A DNA stretch of 64,000 bases from Amycolatopsis sp. WAC 01376 (GCF_003947415.1 NZ_QHKL01000009.1:1-64000); one strand, 5' to 3'. Positions 14,523-23,412 are shown, counted from the stretch's first letter. A program made the numbers and translations. Notes: generated from the sequence alone by a model not told the origin.

Positions 14523-16940
14523 ATGAACACCCTCTTCGATCTCCCAGCGGACGGTCCGGCCAAGCCCCGGCACGCGGACCTGCTCGACGACCTGAACCCG
14601 GCACAGCGCGAAGCCGTGACCCACGCGGGCTCGCCGCTGCTGGTCGTCGCGGGCGCGGGTTCCGGCAAGACCCGGGTGCTGACCCGCCGGATCGCGTACC
14701 TCCTGGCCGAACGGGACGTGCACCCCGGCCAGGTCATGGCGATCACGTTCACCAACAAGGCGGCCGCGGAGATGCGGGAGCGCGTGAGCGACCTCGTCGG
14801 CCGCCGCGCGAACGCCATGTGGGTGTCGACGTTCCACTCCATGTGCGTGCGGATCCTGCGGCGTGAGGCCAAAACGCTGGAGATGTCGTCGAGTTTCTCG
14901 ATCTACGACTCGGACGACACGAAGCGGCTCATCACCCTTGTCGCCCGCGATCTCGACATCGACCCGAAGCGGTACGCGGCGCGCACGCTGGCCGTGCACA
15001 TCTCGAACCTGAAGAACGAACTGATCGTTCCGGAGACGGCGGTCGCCGACGCGGGCAACGACCTCGAACGCCGCGTCGCCGAGGTCTACGTCGAGTACCA
15101 GCGGCGGCTGAACCAGGCCAACGCCTTCGACTTCGACGACCTCATCATGCGGACGGTCGAACTCCTGCAGACGTATCCGGACGTCGCCGAGTACTACCGG
15201 CGGCGGTTCCGGCACGTGCTGGTCGACGAGTACCAGGACACGAACCACGCGCAGTACACGCTGATCCGCGAACTGGTCGGCACCGAGGCGAACGAGGCCG
15301 GGATCGAGCCCGCCGAACTGTGCGTCGTGGGTGACGCGGACCAGTCGATCTACGCCTTCCGCGGGGCGACGATCCGCAACATCGAGGAATTCGAACGTGA
15401 CTTCCCGAACGCGCGGACGGTGTTGCTGGAGCAGAACTACCGCTCGACCCAGACGATCCTGAACGCGGCGAACGCGGTCATCGCGCGAAACCCGAACAGG
15501 CGCGCGAAGCGGCTGTGGACCGATTCCGGTGACGGCGAGAAGATCGTCGGCTACGTCGCGGACAACGAGCACGACGAAGCGGCGTTCGTCGCGGGCGAGA
15601 TCGACGCGCTGGCGGACAAGGGCGAAGCGGACTACTCCGACGTCGCGGTCTTCTATCGCACCAACAACCAGTCGCGGGTCTTCGAAGAGATCTTCATCCG
15701 CCTCGGCCTGCCGTACAAGGTCGTCGGCGGCGTGCGGTTCTACGAACGGCGCGAGGTCCGCGACATGCTCGCGTACCTGAGGGTGCTGGCGAATCCGGAG
15801 GACACGGTCAGCCTGCGGCGGATCCTCAACGTCCCCAAACGCGGCATCGGCGACCGCGCCGAAGCGGTCATCGCGACGTACGCCGAGCGCGAGCGCATCT
15901 CGTTCGCGCAGGCGTTGCGCGGCGCCGTCAACGGCGAGGTGCCGACGCTGAACCCGCGCTCCGCCAAGGCGATCACCGGTTTCGTCGAGTTGATGGACGA
16001 ACTCGGCGAGGTCGTCGAGAGCGGCGCCGAAGTCGCCGACATCCTCGAAGCGGTCCTGGAACGCACGGGCTACCGCGCGGAACTCGAGGAGTCCGACGAC
16101 CCGCAGGACGCCTCGCGGGTGGAGAACCTGACGGAACTCGTCACCGTCGCGCGGGAATTCACCGAATTCACCGCCGAGGTCGCCGGTCCGGACGGTGAAC
16201 TCCCCGAACTCGAGGCCGTGGACCCCGGAGTGCCGGAGCCGGGCTCGCTGCCCGCGTTCCTGGAGCGCGTTTCGCTGGTGGCCGACGCGGACTCGATCCC
16301 CGCGGCCGACGGTGGCGATGACGGTGACGGGCACGACGCGGGCGTGGTCACGCTGATGACCGTGCACACCGCGAAGGGGCTTGAGTACCCCGTCGTCTTC
16401 GGCACGGGCTGGGAAGACGGGATCTTCCCGCATATGCGTGCGCTCGGTGACCCGACGGAACTGGCCGAGGAACGCCGGCTCGCGTACGTCGCGATCACGC
16501 GGGCGAGGAAGAGGCTGTACGTCTCCCGTTCGATGGTGCGCTCCGCGTGGGGCCAGCCGCAGATGAACCCGGCTTCGCGGTTCCTCGACGAGCTTCCCGC
16601 CGAGCTGGTCGATTGGCGCAGGCTCGCGCCTTCCTCGTCCTCCGGTGGTTTCGGTTCGTCGGGCGGTTCGCCGCGTGCCGCGACGACCTGGGGCAGCCGC
16701 GGTGGCGGTGGCGCCTCGCCGTCGAGGTCGGCGGGCACGAGTCCGTTCGGCAAGGGCTGGAAGGAAACCGTCGCGCTCAAACTCGACATCGGCGACCGGG
16801 TCAGTCACGACAAGTACGGACTCGGGACCGTCATCGCCTGTGACGGTGTGGGCCCGCGTGCCACGGCGACGATCGACTTCGGCGCCGCGGGCAAGGTCCG
16901 GCTGATGCTCATCGGCAGCGTCCCGATGGTCAAACTCTAG
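14523..16940 (+). CDS. pcrA: ATP-dependent DNA helicase PcrA/UvrD1
   Basis: The 805-aa superfamily 1A helicase moves 3' to 5' and acts in excision repair and transcription-coupled repair. Motifs in order are Q motif (LNPAQREAV), Walker A (VAGAGSGKTRVL, near residue 45), Ia (ITFTNKAAAEMRERV), Walker B (LVDEYQDTNHAQY), III (VVGDADQSIYAFRGA), IV (LEQNYRSTQTIL), V (TVHTAKGLEYPVVF) and VI (YVAITRARKRLYVS). The C-terminal 50 residues (DIGDRVSHDKYGLGTVIACD) form the Tudor-like RNA-polymerase-binding fold. A TAGCGT -10 box 9 nt before the ATG suggests a leaderless or near-leaderless message. Order with chorismate mutase matches mycobacterial uvrD1. Confidence 0.96.
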   Translation: MNTLFDLPADGPAKPRHADLLDDLNPAQREAVTHAGSPLLVVAGAGSGKTRVLTRRIAYLLAERDVHPGQVMAITFTNKAAAEMRERVSDLVGRRANAMWVSTFHSMCVRILRREAKTLEMSSSFSIYDSDDTKRLITLVARDLDIDPKRYAARTLAVHISNLKNELIVPETAVADAGNDLERRVAEVYVEYQRRLNQANAFDFDDLIMRTVELLQTYPDVAEYYRRRFRHVLVDEYQDTNHAQYTLIRELVGTEANEAGIEPAELCVVGDADQSIYAFRGATIRNIEEFERDFPNARTVLLEQNYRSTQTILNAANAVIARNPNRRAKRLWTDSGDGEKIVGYVADNEHDEAAFVAGEIDALADKGEADYSDVAVFYRTNNQSRVFEEIFIRLGLPYKVVGGVRFYERREVRDMLAYLRVLANPEDTVSLRRILNVPKRGIGDRAEAVIATYAERERISFAQALRGAVNGEVPTLNPRSAKAITGFVELMDELGEVVESGAEVADILEAVLERTGYRAELEESDDPQDASRVENLTELVTVAREFTEFTAEVAGPDGELPELEAVDPGVPEPGSLPAFLERVSLVADADSIPAADGGDDGDGHDAGVVTLMTVHTAKGLEYPVVFGTGWEDGIFPHMRALGDPTELAEERRLAYVAITRARKRLYVSRSMVRSAWGQPQMNPASRFLDELPAELVDWRRLAPSSSSGGFGSSGGSPRAATTWGSRGGGGASPSRSAGTSPFGKGWKETVALKLDIGDRVSHDKYGLGTVIACDGVGPRATATIDFGAAGKVRLMLIGSVPMVKL

Positions 16941-16974
16941 CCCCGACCTGCGGTTTCTCCGCCGCGCTCCAAAA

Positions 16975-16997
16975 CTGTCGGACCCCTCCCGTATACC
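16975..16997 (+). promoter_or_regulatory. PafBC-like (RecA-NDp) promoter
   Basis: CTGTCGGAC at 16975-16983, an exact 8-nt spacer, then TATACC at 16992-16997 resembles the DNA-damage promoter consensus TTGTCRGTG-N8-TANNNT used by PafBC in mycobacteria; the last base of each half deviates. It lies just upstream of a LexA box serving the same gene. Confidence 0.45.
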
Positions 16998-17004
16998 TGT
17001 GCCA

Positions 17005-17036
17005 TCGAACACGAGTTCGATGCGCTGGGGTAGGCT
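17005..17036 (+). promoter_or_regulatory. LexA (SOS) box with TAGGCT -10 element
   Basis: TCGAACACGAGTTCGA at 17005-17020 is an exact match to the actinobacterial SOS palindrome TCGAAC-N4-GTTCGA. A TAGGCT -10 box follows at 17031-17036, so bound LexA would cover the -35 region. The promoter reads toward the 116-aa gene at 17080. Confidence 0.85.
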
Positions 17037-17079
17037 GGACGAGCCGGTGTGCCCCGATCAGGAGGAGGGGGCGCACGGT

Positions 17080-17430
17080 GTGGACGGGGTCTTGTTTGGG
17101 GTTCTCTCGAGTGGGGTACTCGAATACCTGCGGGGTGTTGAAGAAGGGGCGGGGCCGGATCGGGGTCCGGAACCGCCGGAAGTGCTCAGGCTGGTCGCGG
17201 CCTGGCGCGCGTTACTGCGGACGCACGAACCGGACGGGGCCGGACGGTGTGTCGTATGCGGGCACGCGCGGCGATGGCTGTTCGGGCCGCGGCCAGCCGG
17301 GTGCCGAATTCGTTCCCGGGGACTTTTCGCCGGATGGCGGCCGAGCGCACGGCGCCCGGCCGGTCTCTGCACGGTATGGCAGATCGCCGTGGGGTATTTC
17401 GTCCGCAAGCTGCCCGACGGCGTCGTGTGA
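17080..17430 (+). CDS. SOS-regulated small cysteine protein of unknown function
   Basis: The 116-aa product contains LVAAWRALLRTHEPDGAGRC followed by VVCGHARRWLFG, then a single Cys (PAGCRI) and LCTVWQIAVGYFVRKL. A CxxC pair with a downstream Cys-x-x-Trp could bind zinc. The pattern LLRxHxPD-GxCxxC and CxVW recurs, as I recall, in short actinobacterial proteins without known function. GTG 17080 is preceded by AGGAGGAGGGGG at about 9 nt; the longer frame to 16999 would start inside the LexA box. Two damage promoters precede it, so a role in DNA-damage response is likely. Confidence 0.75.
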   Translation: MDGVLFGVLSSGVLEYLRGVEEGAGPDRGPEPPEVLRLVAAWRALLRTHEPDGAGRCVVCGHARRWLFGPRPAGCRIRSRGLFAGWRPSARRPAGLCTVWQIAVGYFVRKLPDGVV

Positions 17431-17632
17431 GGGCTTTGAGAGCCCGAAAGACCACATACGCTCCGGGCCGGATGGCCTGCGACGCTTCCCAGTGTCCTTG
17501 AAGCCGGCGTTCTTGAAGCCGGTGTCCTCGAAGGGGGAAGCGGAGACCCTGAAGGCGCGCCAGAGCGTCGTTGCCCGGCGCGCCCTTGTCGCGGGCGGTG
17601 TCACCGGTGTGGTGAAGGGGAAAGAATTCCGA

Positions 17633-18451
17633 TCAGCCGACGCTCACGCCACGGGCGGCGAGCCACGGGCGCGGGTCGATCTTCTTCGTGCCGTTCTGCC
17701 AGACCTCGAAGTGCAGGTGCGGGCCGGTGCTCTGGCCACGGTTGCCGACCTCGGCGATCTCCTCGCCGCACTTGACCTTCTGGCCTTCGCGGACGGAGAA
17801 CGAGTTCATGTGGCCGTAGACGTGGACGGTGCCGTCGGCGAGCTGGACCTTGACCCAGAGGCCGAAACCGCTGGCGGGGCCCGCTTCGATGACCGTGCCG
17901 TCGGAGGCCGCGACGATCGGCGTGCCGATCGGGGCCGCGAGGTCGATGCCGAGGTGGCTCGTACCCCACCGGGCACCGAAGCCCGAGGTGAAGGTGCCCT
18001 TGGTCGGCATGCAGGTCTTGGGCCGCTTGGCCTCTTCTTCGGCCTTGCGGGCCGCTTCGGCCTCACGCTTGACGCGGGCCTGGGTGATGCTGTTGTTCTC
18101 CGAGAGCTTCTGGGCTTCGGCGGAGGCGTTCGTCGACTGGCTCGTCGGCAGCAGCTCGGGAGCGCCACCACCGGCTCCGCCGCCGAGCGCGAACGAGGCG
18201 CTCGCGTCCTGGGTGCTGGCCAGGGGGGTGACGGCGGCGTCGGAGGATTCCGAAACGGACTTCAGGGTCTGCCCGGCAGCGGCGGCCGCGAAGGCGCCGG
18301 CAGCGACGGCTGCGACCACGACACGACCGCGAAGGGCCGAGGACGGGGGCGACAGGCGGTGCGAGCCCCGGACGCGAACGACCGCACCATCGAGTGCGTT
18401 CTCGAGCGCCGGGGAAGGAGCTTGGCCGCCGGGGGAGCGGTGTGAAGCCAA
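17633..18451 (-). CDS. secreted M23 metallopeptidase
   Basis: The 272-aa product has an N-terminal membrane or signal segment near residues 43-62 (VVVAAVAAGAFAAAAAGQTL), a coiled-coil linker (RVKREAEAARKAEEEAKRPK) and a C-terminal M23 domain: GFGARWGTSHLGIDLAAPIG (zinc ligands His and Asp), VYGHM, and the HxH motif GPHLHFEVW. Such enzymes cut peptidoglycan cross-links. From memory, Rv0950c holds the same place after uvrD1. Its 500-bp upstream region contains a CRP-like site. Confidence 0.92.
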   Translation of the reverse strand: MASHRSPGGQAPSPALENALDGAVVRVRGSHRLSPPSSALRGRVVVAAVAAGAFAAAAAGQTLKSVSESSDAAVTPLASTQDASASFALGGGAGGGAPELLPTSQSTNASAEAQKLSENNSITQARVKREAEAARKAEEEAKRPKTCMPTKGTFTSGFGARWGTSHLGIDLAAPIGTPIVAASDGTVIEAGPASGFGLWVKVQLADGTVHVYGHMNSFSVREGQKVKCGEEIAEVGNRGQSTGPHLHFEVWQNGTKKIDPRPWLAARGVSVG

Positions 18452-18948
18452 GACGGGGCCTTCCGTGTTCGGGGAGTCGGATCAAGAGCCCGGGCGGGGG
18501 AACCCGGTGAACGACCTCGGGGGTGGTTCGTTCGGTGCTCTCATTCGTGATCTGACTGTAATGGGGACCCCGGGACAGTAACGAAGCGGCACCCCGAACA
18601 GCAAGATCTGACGGCGCTCTCGGCCGATCGGGCGACGGCGATGTGGCCGTTGTCCAGTGGGGATTACCCAAAGTTAAACCAGGTTTACTCACAACCGTGT
18701 GACTTGCGTTACAAGATCAGAGGGCCGTTCGGGGGTACCGAAGGGCCGGAAAGGGGACAAATGAGGGAAATAAGCGGTTGCCCGACGGTGTTGAAGGAGG
18801 TTTACCCGGACTAGGCCGCTTCCACGCCTAGCTCGCGCCTGGTCAGCTCGTCTTCAGCTGTCTTCCGTGGGCTGGCTGAGCGCCGGTGAGACGTGCGGTG
18901 CCCCTGCTGCCGGGCCCGGCCGGCCCCGGCTTGCTAGCGTCGCCGTCG
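18452..18948. other. 497-bp intergenic region between divergent genes
   Basis: No gene is visible. The part near the M23 gene is GC-rich with several short inverted repeats (for example GGGGACCCCGGG at about 18563); the middle (18661-18715) is AT-richer and carries the CRP-like site. A TAGCGT -10 box at 18935-18940 serves the rightward gene. The long leader of the peptidase gene could hold a structured RNA, but I could not match the conserved c-di-AMP riboswitch segments. Confidence 0.5.
18698..18713. promoter_or_regulatory. CRP-like binding site
   Basis: TGTGACTTGCGTTACA matches the CRP/GlxR consensus TGTGA-N6-TCACA with one mismatch. It lies about 250 bp upstream of both the M23 peptidase start (leftward) and the membrane protein start (rightward). 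Peptidoglycan hydrolase genes are known CRP targets in mycobacteria, which makes the peptidase the more likely target. Confidence 0.4.
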
Positions 18949-20808
18949 ATGACTTCGCGCTCACGGCACCCTGGCGGCGACTCCGCCGGGCAAGCCGTCC
19001 CCGGTACCGCGTCCGCCGAACTTCTCCGGAGCGAACCGGGCTCCCGCCCGCGAGCGCTCCTGCTGTCGGCGGGGCTGGTGTCGGCCGGTGCGGTCGCGCT
19101 GGCCGCCGGCGCGCTGCTGCCCGTCATCCAGGGTGGTTCGCCCGGTTTCACCGCCGGTCCGCTGCTGGTCGTGCTGGCTTTGGCGCCCGCGGTGGCCGTG
19201 CTCTACGCGCTGTTCACCGGGCGCGCCGGGCTCGCGGCCGGGCTGGTGCTCGGGCTCACCGCGCTCGCGCCCGGGCGGCTGCTGCTGGACCTGCAGCTGC
19301 TCGCGGACGGATCCCTCGCCGCGCGTCCGGAACTGTTCCTCGCGGACAGGCTGACCGCGCCGCGACCGACCGGGCCGGGGCTGTGGCCGCTGGTGGTGGG
19401 CCACCTGCTCACGCTCGCCGCCGGGGCGTTCGCCGCCGGGACCGCACGTGACGAGGCGGAACTGGCGGGTGAACTCGACGGACGGCGTCGCTGGCGGCTG
19501 CTCGGGCCCGTGCTCGGTGTGGCCGGCGGGATCGGCCTGCTGCTCGCGCCCCTCGGTTCGGGCAACGCGTATCTGCTGGCCAAGAACGCCTTCGAGGGTC
19601 CGACGGTCGCGATGGCCGGGTACCTGCTGCTCGCGGCGATGCTTCCGTTGACCGTGCTCGTGGCCGTGAGTTCGCCTTCGGCCGGAGTCGGCAAGGGCGG
19701 GTTCGCCGGAGCCGGGCTGGCGTCGCTCGCGGTCGGGGTCCCGGCGGTGGTCGCGGGGCTGGTCGTGGACCGGCTCTCGGTCGCGCCGGGTTCGGTGGTG
19801 GTGACCGTCGCGGGGCTGGCGCTGGCCGGGCTGGCCTTTACTCGGTTCGACGTCGCGGAAGCAGGCGATGCCGCCACCGGTGACCTCGCCGGCGAGGCAA
19901 GGCTGCCTGGGCTGTTCTGGTGGCGGCTGGCCACCGGCGGCCTGGCACTGCTCGCCGCCGCCGCGGCGGTCGCGGGTGCGCTGGCCCCGGTTCTGAAGGC
20001 CAACGGTCCGGCGCCCGTCCCCGAGACGCCGGCGCGCTGGCTGCTGCTCGGCGCCGCCGTCGTGCTCGCCGTACCCGCGCTGTTCGTCTTCGTGCCCCGG
20101 CTCTCGGCGTTCGCCAGGGGAGTCGTCGCGGCGACGTGGACGGGGGTCGTCCTCGCGGGCGCGGCCGTGCTGAGCGCGGCCTTGTCCGTGACCGAGGACA
20201 AGGCGGTGGACCCGGCGCTGTTCGGGGTCGACCTCCCGGTGCCGTCGCCGGACGAGGTCGGCTTCTCGGCGGGCCCCGGCGTCACGTGGACGTTCGTCGC
20301 GCTCGTGCTGGCGGCCGTGGCCGCGCTCGCCGCGGTGGTCACCGGCGTCGTGGAACGCGATGTCGCCGATGACGCCGATGACGCCGCCGATGCCTCGACC
20401 GACAGCGGGCTGGACGGTTCGCGGGCGAACGGCGCCGTGCTGACCCCGGTCGTCGCGGCGGCGATCCTGGCGATCGCCGCGTTCGGCACCCCGGTGTTCA
20501 CCGCGCCGGGCTACACCGCCCCCGGTCTGTGGTCGAACTTCGGCGCGGCGTCGTGGGGTCTGCTCGGCGCGCTCGCGGTCTTGCTCGGCCTGTACGCGCT
20601 CGTCGTGCGCTCACGGCCGGTCGCGGCGGCGTCCGCCCTGGCCGGTGCCGCGCTGCTACTCGGGCTGCGCGCGGCGGAACTGCCGCTCGTCGGCTCGGAG
20701 TACGACGGTTCGTCGGCGGGGGTCGGGTTCTGGCTCGCCCTGGGCGGCGCGCTCGTCTCCCTCGTCGCGGCCGGGATGGCCGTCGCGGGTGCGCGGCGGA
20801 CCGGATGA
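18949..20808 (+). CDS. large multi-pass membrane protein of unknown function
   Basis: The 619-aa protein has roughly 14 hydrophobic helices, separated by short loops rich in Gly, Pro and Asp, and no recognisable catalytic or transport motif. ATG 18949 is preferred over 18886 because a TAGCGT -10 box ends 8 nt upstream, a leaderless arrangement, and the extra residues are low-complexity. Its stop overlaps the start of the B12-domain-like gene (ATGA), so the two are translationally coupled. Confidence 0.75.
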   Translation: MTSRSRHPGGDSAGQAVPGTASAELLRSEPGSRPRALLLSAGLVSAGAVALAAGALLPVIQGGSPGFTAGPLLVVLALAPAVAVLYALFTGRAGLAAGLVLGLTALAPGRLLLDLQLLADGSLAARPELFLADRLTAPRPTGPGLWPLVVGHLLTLAAGAFAAGTARDEAELAGELDGRRRWRLLGPVLGVAGGIGLLLAPLGSGNAYLLAKNAFEGPTVAMAGYLLLAAMLPLTVLVAVSSPSAGVGKGGFAGAGLASLAVGVPAVVAGLVVDRLSVAPGSVVVTVAGLALAGLAFTRFDVAEAGDAATGDLAGEARLPGLFWWRLATGGLALLAAAAAVAGALAPVLKANGPAPVPETPARWLLLGAAVVLAVPALFVFVPRLSAFARGVVAATWTGVVLAGAAVLSAALSVTEDKAVDPALFGVDLPVPSPDEVGFSAGPGVTWTFVALVLAAVAALAAVVTGVVERDVADDADDAADASTDSGLDGSRANGAVLTPVVAAAILAIAAFGTPVFTAPGYTAPGLWSNFGAASWGLLGALAVLLGLYALVVRSRPVAAASALAGAALLLGLRAAELPLVGSEYDGSSAGVGFWLALGGALVSLVAAGMAVAGARRTG

Positions 20809-21164
20809 CGCGCCGCCTCCTCCGGGTCGTGCTGGCCGAGTTCGATGTCCCGGACGGTTCGGCGGCCGAGGCCGAGCGGGCGCTGCGCGACGACGGGGTG
20901 GAGGTCGTCTACGCCGGGCGTCTCGACACCGTCGAACAAATGGTCCGGACGGTCGAACAGGAGGATCCGGACATCCTCGGCGTCCTGCGCGGCGAGAGTG
21001 AACCGGAAGGACTCGCCGAAACGCTTCCCGGCGTTCTCCTCTTCGCGGTCGGTAACGGCCCGAGCGGGTTCGACAACGCCTTCGAAAGCCTGGAAGAGGC
21101 GGCGATCTGGGTCTCCGGTGTGCGGTCTCACACCGTGGAAACACCGTCTGACCGCGTACGGTGA
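20805..21164 (+). CDS. degenerate cobalamin-binding-domain-like protein
   Basis: The 119-aa protein resembles the B12-binding domain of methylmalonyl-CoA mutase: a first strand LLRVVLAEFD, then EAERALRDDGVEVVYAGRLD, TVEQMVRTVEQEDPDILGVL, and a later LPGVLLFAVGNGP. The DxHxxG motif that holds cobalamin through its His is absent; the corresponding loop is DVPDGSAAE. It therefore probably keeps the flavodoxin-like fold without binding B12 in the base-off/His-on form. It is coupled by a 4-nt overlap to the large membrane protein upstream and precedes sucC. Confidence 0.65.
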   Translation: MTRRLLRVVLAEFDVPDGSAAEAERALRDDGVEVVYAGRLDTVEQMVRTVEQEDPDILGVLRGESEPEGLAETLPGVLLFAVGNGPSGFDNAFESLEEAAIWVSGVRSHTVETPSDRVR

Positions 21165-21281
21165 CCGACTTCACCAGGTGCGGAGTGCCCTGCTTCTGCG
21201 CAGGTCGCTAACCTCGACTGGTCCGACAGCGCGGTCCGGGAACGGACCACCACAGTGGCGTGTCGTCAGGAGACTGGAGTA

Positions 21282-22451
21282 GTGGACCTCTACGAATACC
21301 AGGCGAGGGATCTCTTCGCCGCCCACGGAGTACCGGTTCTGCCGGGTGCCGTGGCAAACACCCCCGAAGAAGCCAAGGCCACCGCCGAGAAGATCGGCAA
21401 CCAGGTCGTCATCAAGGCGCAGGTCAAGACCGGCGGCCGCGGCAAGGCCGGCGGCGTCAAGCTGGCCCAGACGCCGGACGAGGCCGCGGAAAAGGCCGAG
21501 GCGATCCTCGGTCTCGACATCAAGGGCCACATCACGCGTCGCGTGCTGGTGGCCGAAGCCTCGGACATCGCCGAGGAGTACTACTTCTCCTTCCTGCTGG
21601 ACCGTGCGAACCGCACCTTCCTCGCGATGGCTTCGGCCGAAGGCGGCGTGGAGATCGAGCAGCTGGCCGTCGAGCGTCCCGAAGCGCTCGCGAAGATCCC
21701 GGTCGACGCGATCATCGGTGTCGACAAGGCGAAGGCCGTCGAGATCCTGACCGCGGGCAAGTTCCCGGAGAAGGTCGTCGACGAAGCCGCCGACGTCGTC
21801 GTGAAGCTCTGGGAGACCTTCGTCTCCGAGGACGCGACGCTGGTCGAGGTCAACCCGCTGGTCCGTGACCCGCAGGACAAGATCATCGCCCTCGACGGCA
21901 AGGTCACCCTCGACGAGAACGCCTCCTTCCGTCAGCCGGGCCACGAGGCACTGGTCGACAAGGACGCGGAGAACCCGCTCGAGGCGAAGGCCAAGGCCAA
22001 GGACCTCAACTACGTCAAGCTCGACGGCGAGGTCGGCATCATCGGCAACGGCGCGGGCCTCGTGATGTCCACGCTGGACGTCGTGGCGTACGCGGGCGAG
22101 AAGCACGGCGGCGTCAAGCCCGCCAACTTCCTCGACATCGGCGGCGGCGCGTCGGCCGAGGTCATGGCGGCCGGTCTGGACGTCATCCTCAACGACACCG
22201 ACGTGAAGAGCGTCTTCGTCAACGTCTTCGGTGGCATCACCGCTTGCGACGCGGTCGCGAACGGCATCGTCGAGGCGCTGAAGATCCTGGGTGACGAGGC
22301 CACCAAGCCGCTCGTCGTGCGGCTGGACGGCAACAACGTCGTCGAGGGTCGCCAGATCCTCGCCGACGCGAACCACCCGCTGGTCACCGTGGTGGACACA
22401 ATGGACAACGCGGCCGACAAGGCCGCCGAGCTCGCCGCGGCAGGTGCGTGA
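21282..22451 (+). CDS. sucC: succinyl-CoA synthetase, beta subunit
   Basis: The 389-aa product is the usual length for SucC. It makes succinate and ATP or GTP from succinyl-CoA in the citric acid cycle. It starts VDLYEYQARDLFAAHGVPVL, with the ATP-grasp domain (VVIKAQVKTGGRGKAGGVKL), metal-binding EVNPLVRDPQDKIIALDGKV, and a C-terminal CoA-ligase-type domain with GIIGNGAGLVMSTLDVVAYA and VFGGITACDAVANGIVEAL. GTG 21282 follows AGGAGACTGGAG. sucD begins on the second base after its stop. A TAACCT -10 box lies near 21204-21209. Confidence 0.96.
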   Translation: MDLYEYQARDLFAAHGVPVLPGAVANTPEEAKATAEKIGNQVVIKAQVKTGGRGKAGGVKLAQTPDEAAEKAEAILGLDIKGHITRRVLVAEASDIAEEYYFSFLLDRANRTFLAMASAEGGVEIEQLAVERPEALAKIPVDAIIGVDKAKAVEILTAGKFPEKVVDEAADVVVKLWETFVSEDATLVEVNPLVRDPQDKIIALDGKVTLDENASFRQPGHEALVDKDAENPLEAKAKAKDLNYVKLDGEVGIIGNGAGLVMSTLDVVAYAGEKHGGVKPANFLDIGGGASAEVMAAGLDVILNDTDVKSVFVNVFGGITACDAVANGIVEALKILGDEATKPLVVRLDGNNVVEGRQILADANHPLVTVVDTMDNAADKAAELAAAGA

Positions 22452-22452
22452 G

Positions 22453-23340
22453 ATGTCGATCTTCATCAACGAGAACAGCAAGGTCATCGTCCAGGGGCTC
22501 ACCGGCTCCGAGGGCATGAAGCACGCGACCAAGATGCTGAAGTCCGGCACGAACATCGTGGGTGGCGTCAACTCCCGCAAGGCCGGTCAGACCGTCTCCA
22601 TCGAGGGCAAGGACCTCACCGTGTTCGGCACGGTCGAGGAAGCCATCAAGGAGACCGGCGCCGACGTGTCGGTCATCTTCGTGCCGCCGAAGTTCGCCAA
22701 GGACGCGGTCATCGAGGCGATCGACGCCGAGATCCCGCTCGCCGTGGTGATCACCGAGGGCATCCCGGTGCACGACTCGGCCTACTTCTGGGCGCACGCG
22801 GTCGCGACGGGCAACAAGACCCGCATCATCGGGCCGAACTGCCCCGGCGTGATCAGCCCCGGCAAGTCGAACGCGGGCATCATCCCGGCCGACATCACCG
22901 GTGCCGGCCCGATCGGCCTGGTGTCGAAGTCCGGCACGCTGACCTACCAGATGATGTACGAGCTGCGTGACATCGGTTTCTCGACCGGTGTCGGCATCGG
23001 CGGCGACCCGATCATCGGAACGACGCACATCGACGCCCTCGAGGCGTTCGAGGCCGACCCCGAGACCAAGGTCATCGTGATGATCGGCGAGATCGGCGGC
23101 GACGCCGAAGAGCGTGCCGCGGCCTACATCAAGGACAACGTGACGAAGCCGGTCGTCGGCTACGTCGCGGGCTTCACCGCGCCCGAGGGCAAGACCATGG
23201 GCCACGCCGGCGCCATCGTCTCCGGCTCCTCCGGCACGGCCGCCGCCAAGAAGGAGGCCCTCGAGGCCGCCGGTGTCAAGGTCGGGAAGACCCCGAGCGA
23301 GACCGCCGTCCTGGCGCGCGAGCTGTACAACAGCCTCTGA
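22453..23340 (+). CDS. sucD: succinyl-CoA synthetase, alpha subunit
   Basis: The 295-aa product begins MSIFINENSKVIVQGLTGSE, with the CoA-binding Rossmann domain (GGVNSRKAGQTV), PNCPGVISPGKSNAGIIPAD and the active-site His segment KTMGHAGAIVSGSSGTAAAK, where His is phosphorylated during catalysis. It pairs with SucC encoded 1 nt upstream. The gene is followed by a strong intrinsic-type terminator. Confidence 0.97.
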   Translation: MSIFINENSKVIVQGLTGSEGMKHATKMLKSGTNIVGGVNSRKAGQTVSIEGKDLTVFGTVEEAIKETGADVSVIFVPPKFAKDAVIEAIDAEIPLAVVITEGIPVHDSAYFWAHAVATGNKTRIIGPNCPGVISPGKSNAGIIPADITGAGPIGLVSKSGTLTYQMMYELRDIGFSTGVGIGGDPIIGTTHIDALEAFEADPETKVIVMIGEIGGDAEERAAAYIKDNVTKPVVGYVAGFTAPEGKTMGHAGAIVSGSSGTAAAKKEALEAAGVKVGKTPSETAVLARELYNSL

Positions 23341-23367
23341 TTCCTTCGGAGACTGACGCTTTCCCCG

Positions 23368-23406
23368 GCGGGCCGGGCACCTCACCGGTGCCCGGCCCGC
23401 CTCTTT
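23368..23406 (+). terminator. terminator of sucCD
   Basis: GCGGGCCGGGCACC (23368-23381) pairs with GGTGCCCGGCCCGC (23387-23400) across a short loop and is followed by CTCTTT. It is a 14-bp perfect stem 28 nt after the sucD stop. Confidence 0.85.
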
Positions 23407-23412
23407 GCGCGC

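Noticed and set aside
14493..17012. An 839-aa open frame opposite pcrA
   Set aside because: Same reason: an antisense shadow of a strongly supported helicase gene.
18452..18660. c-di-AMP (ydaO-type) riboswitch before the M23 peptidase gene
   Set aside because: GGGGGAACCC occurs at about 18497, but on the wrong strand for the peptidase, and the conserved CCGACAGCTAACC-like 3' part was not found on either strand.
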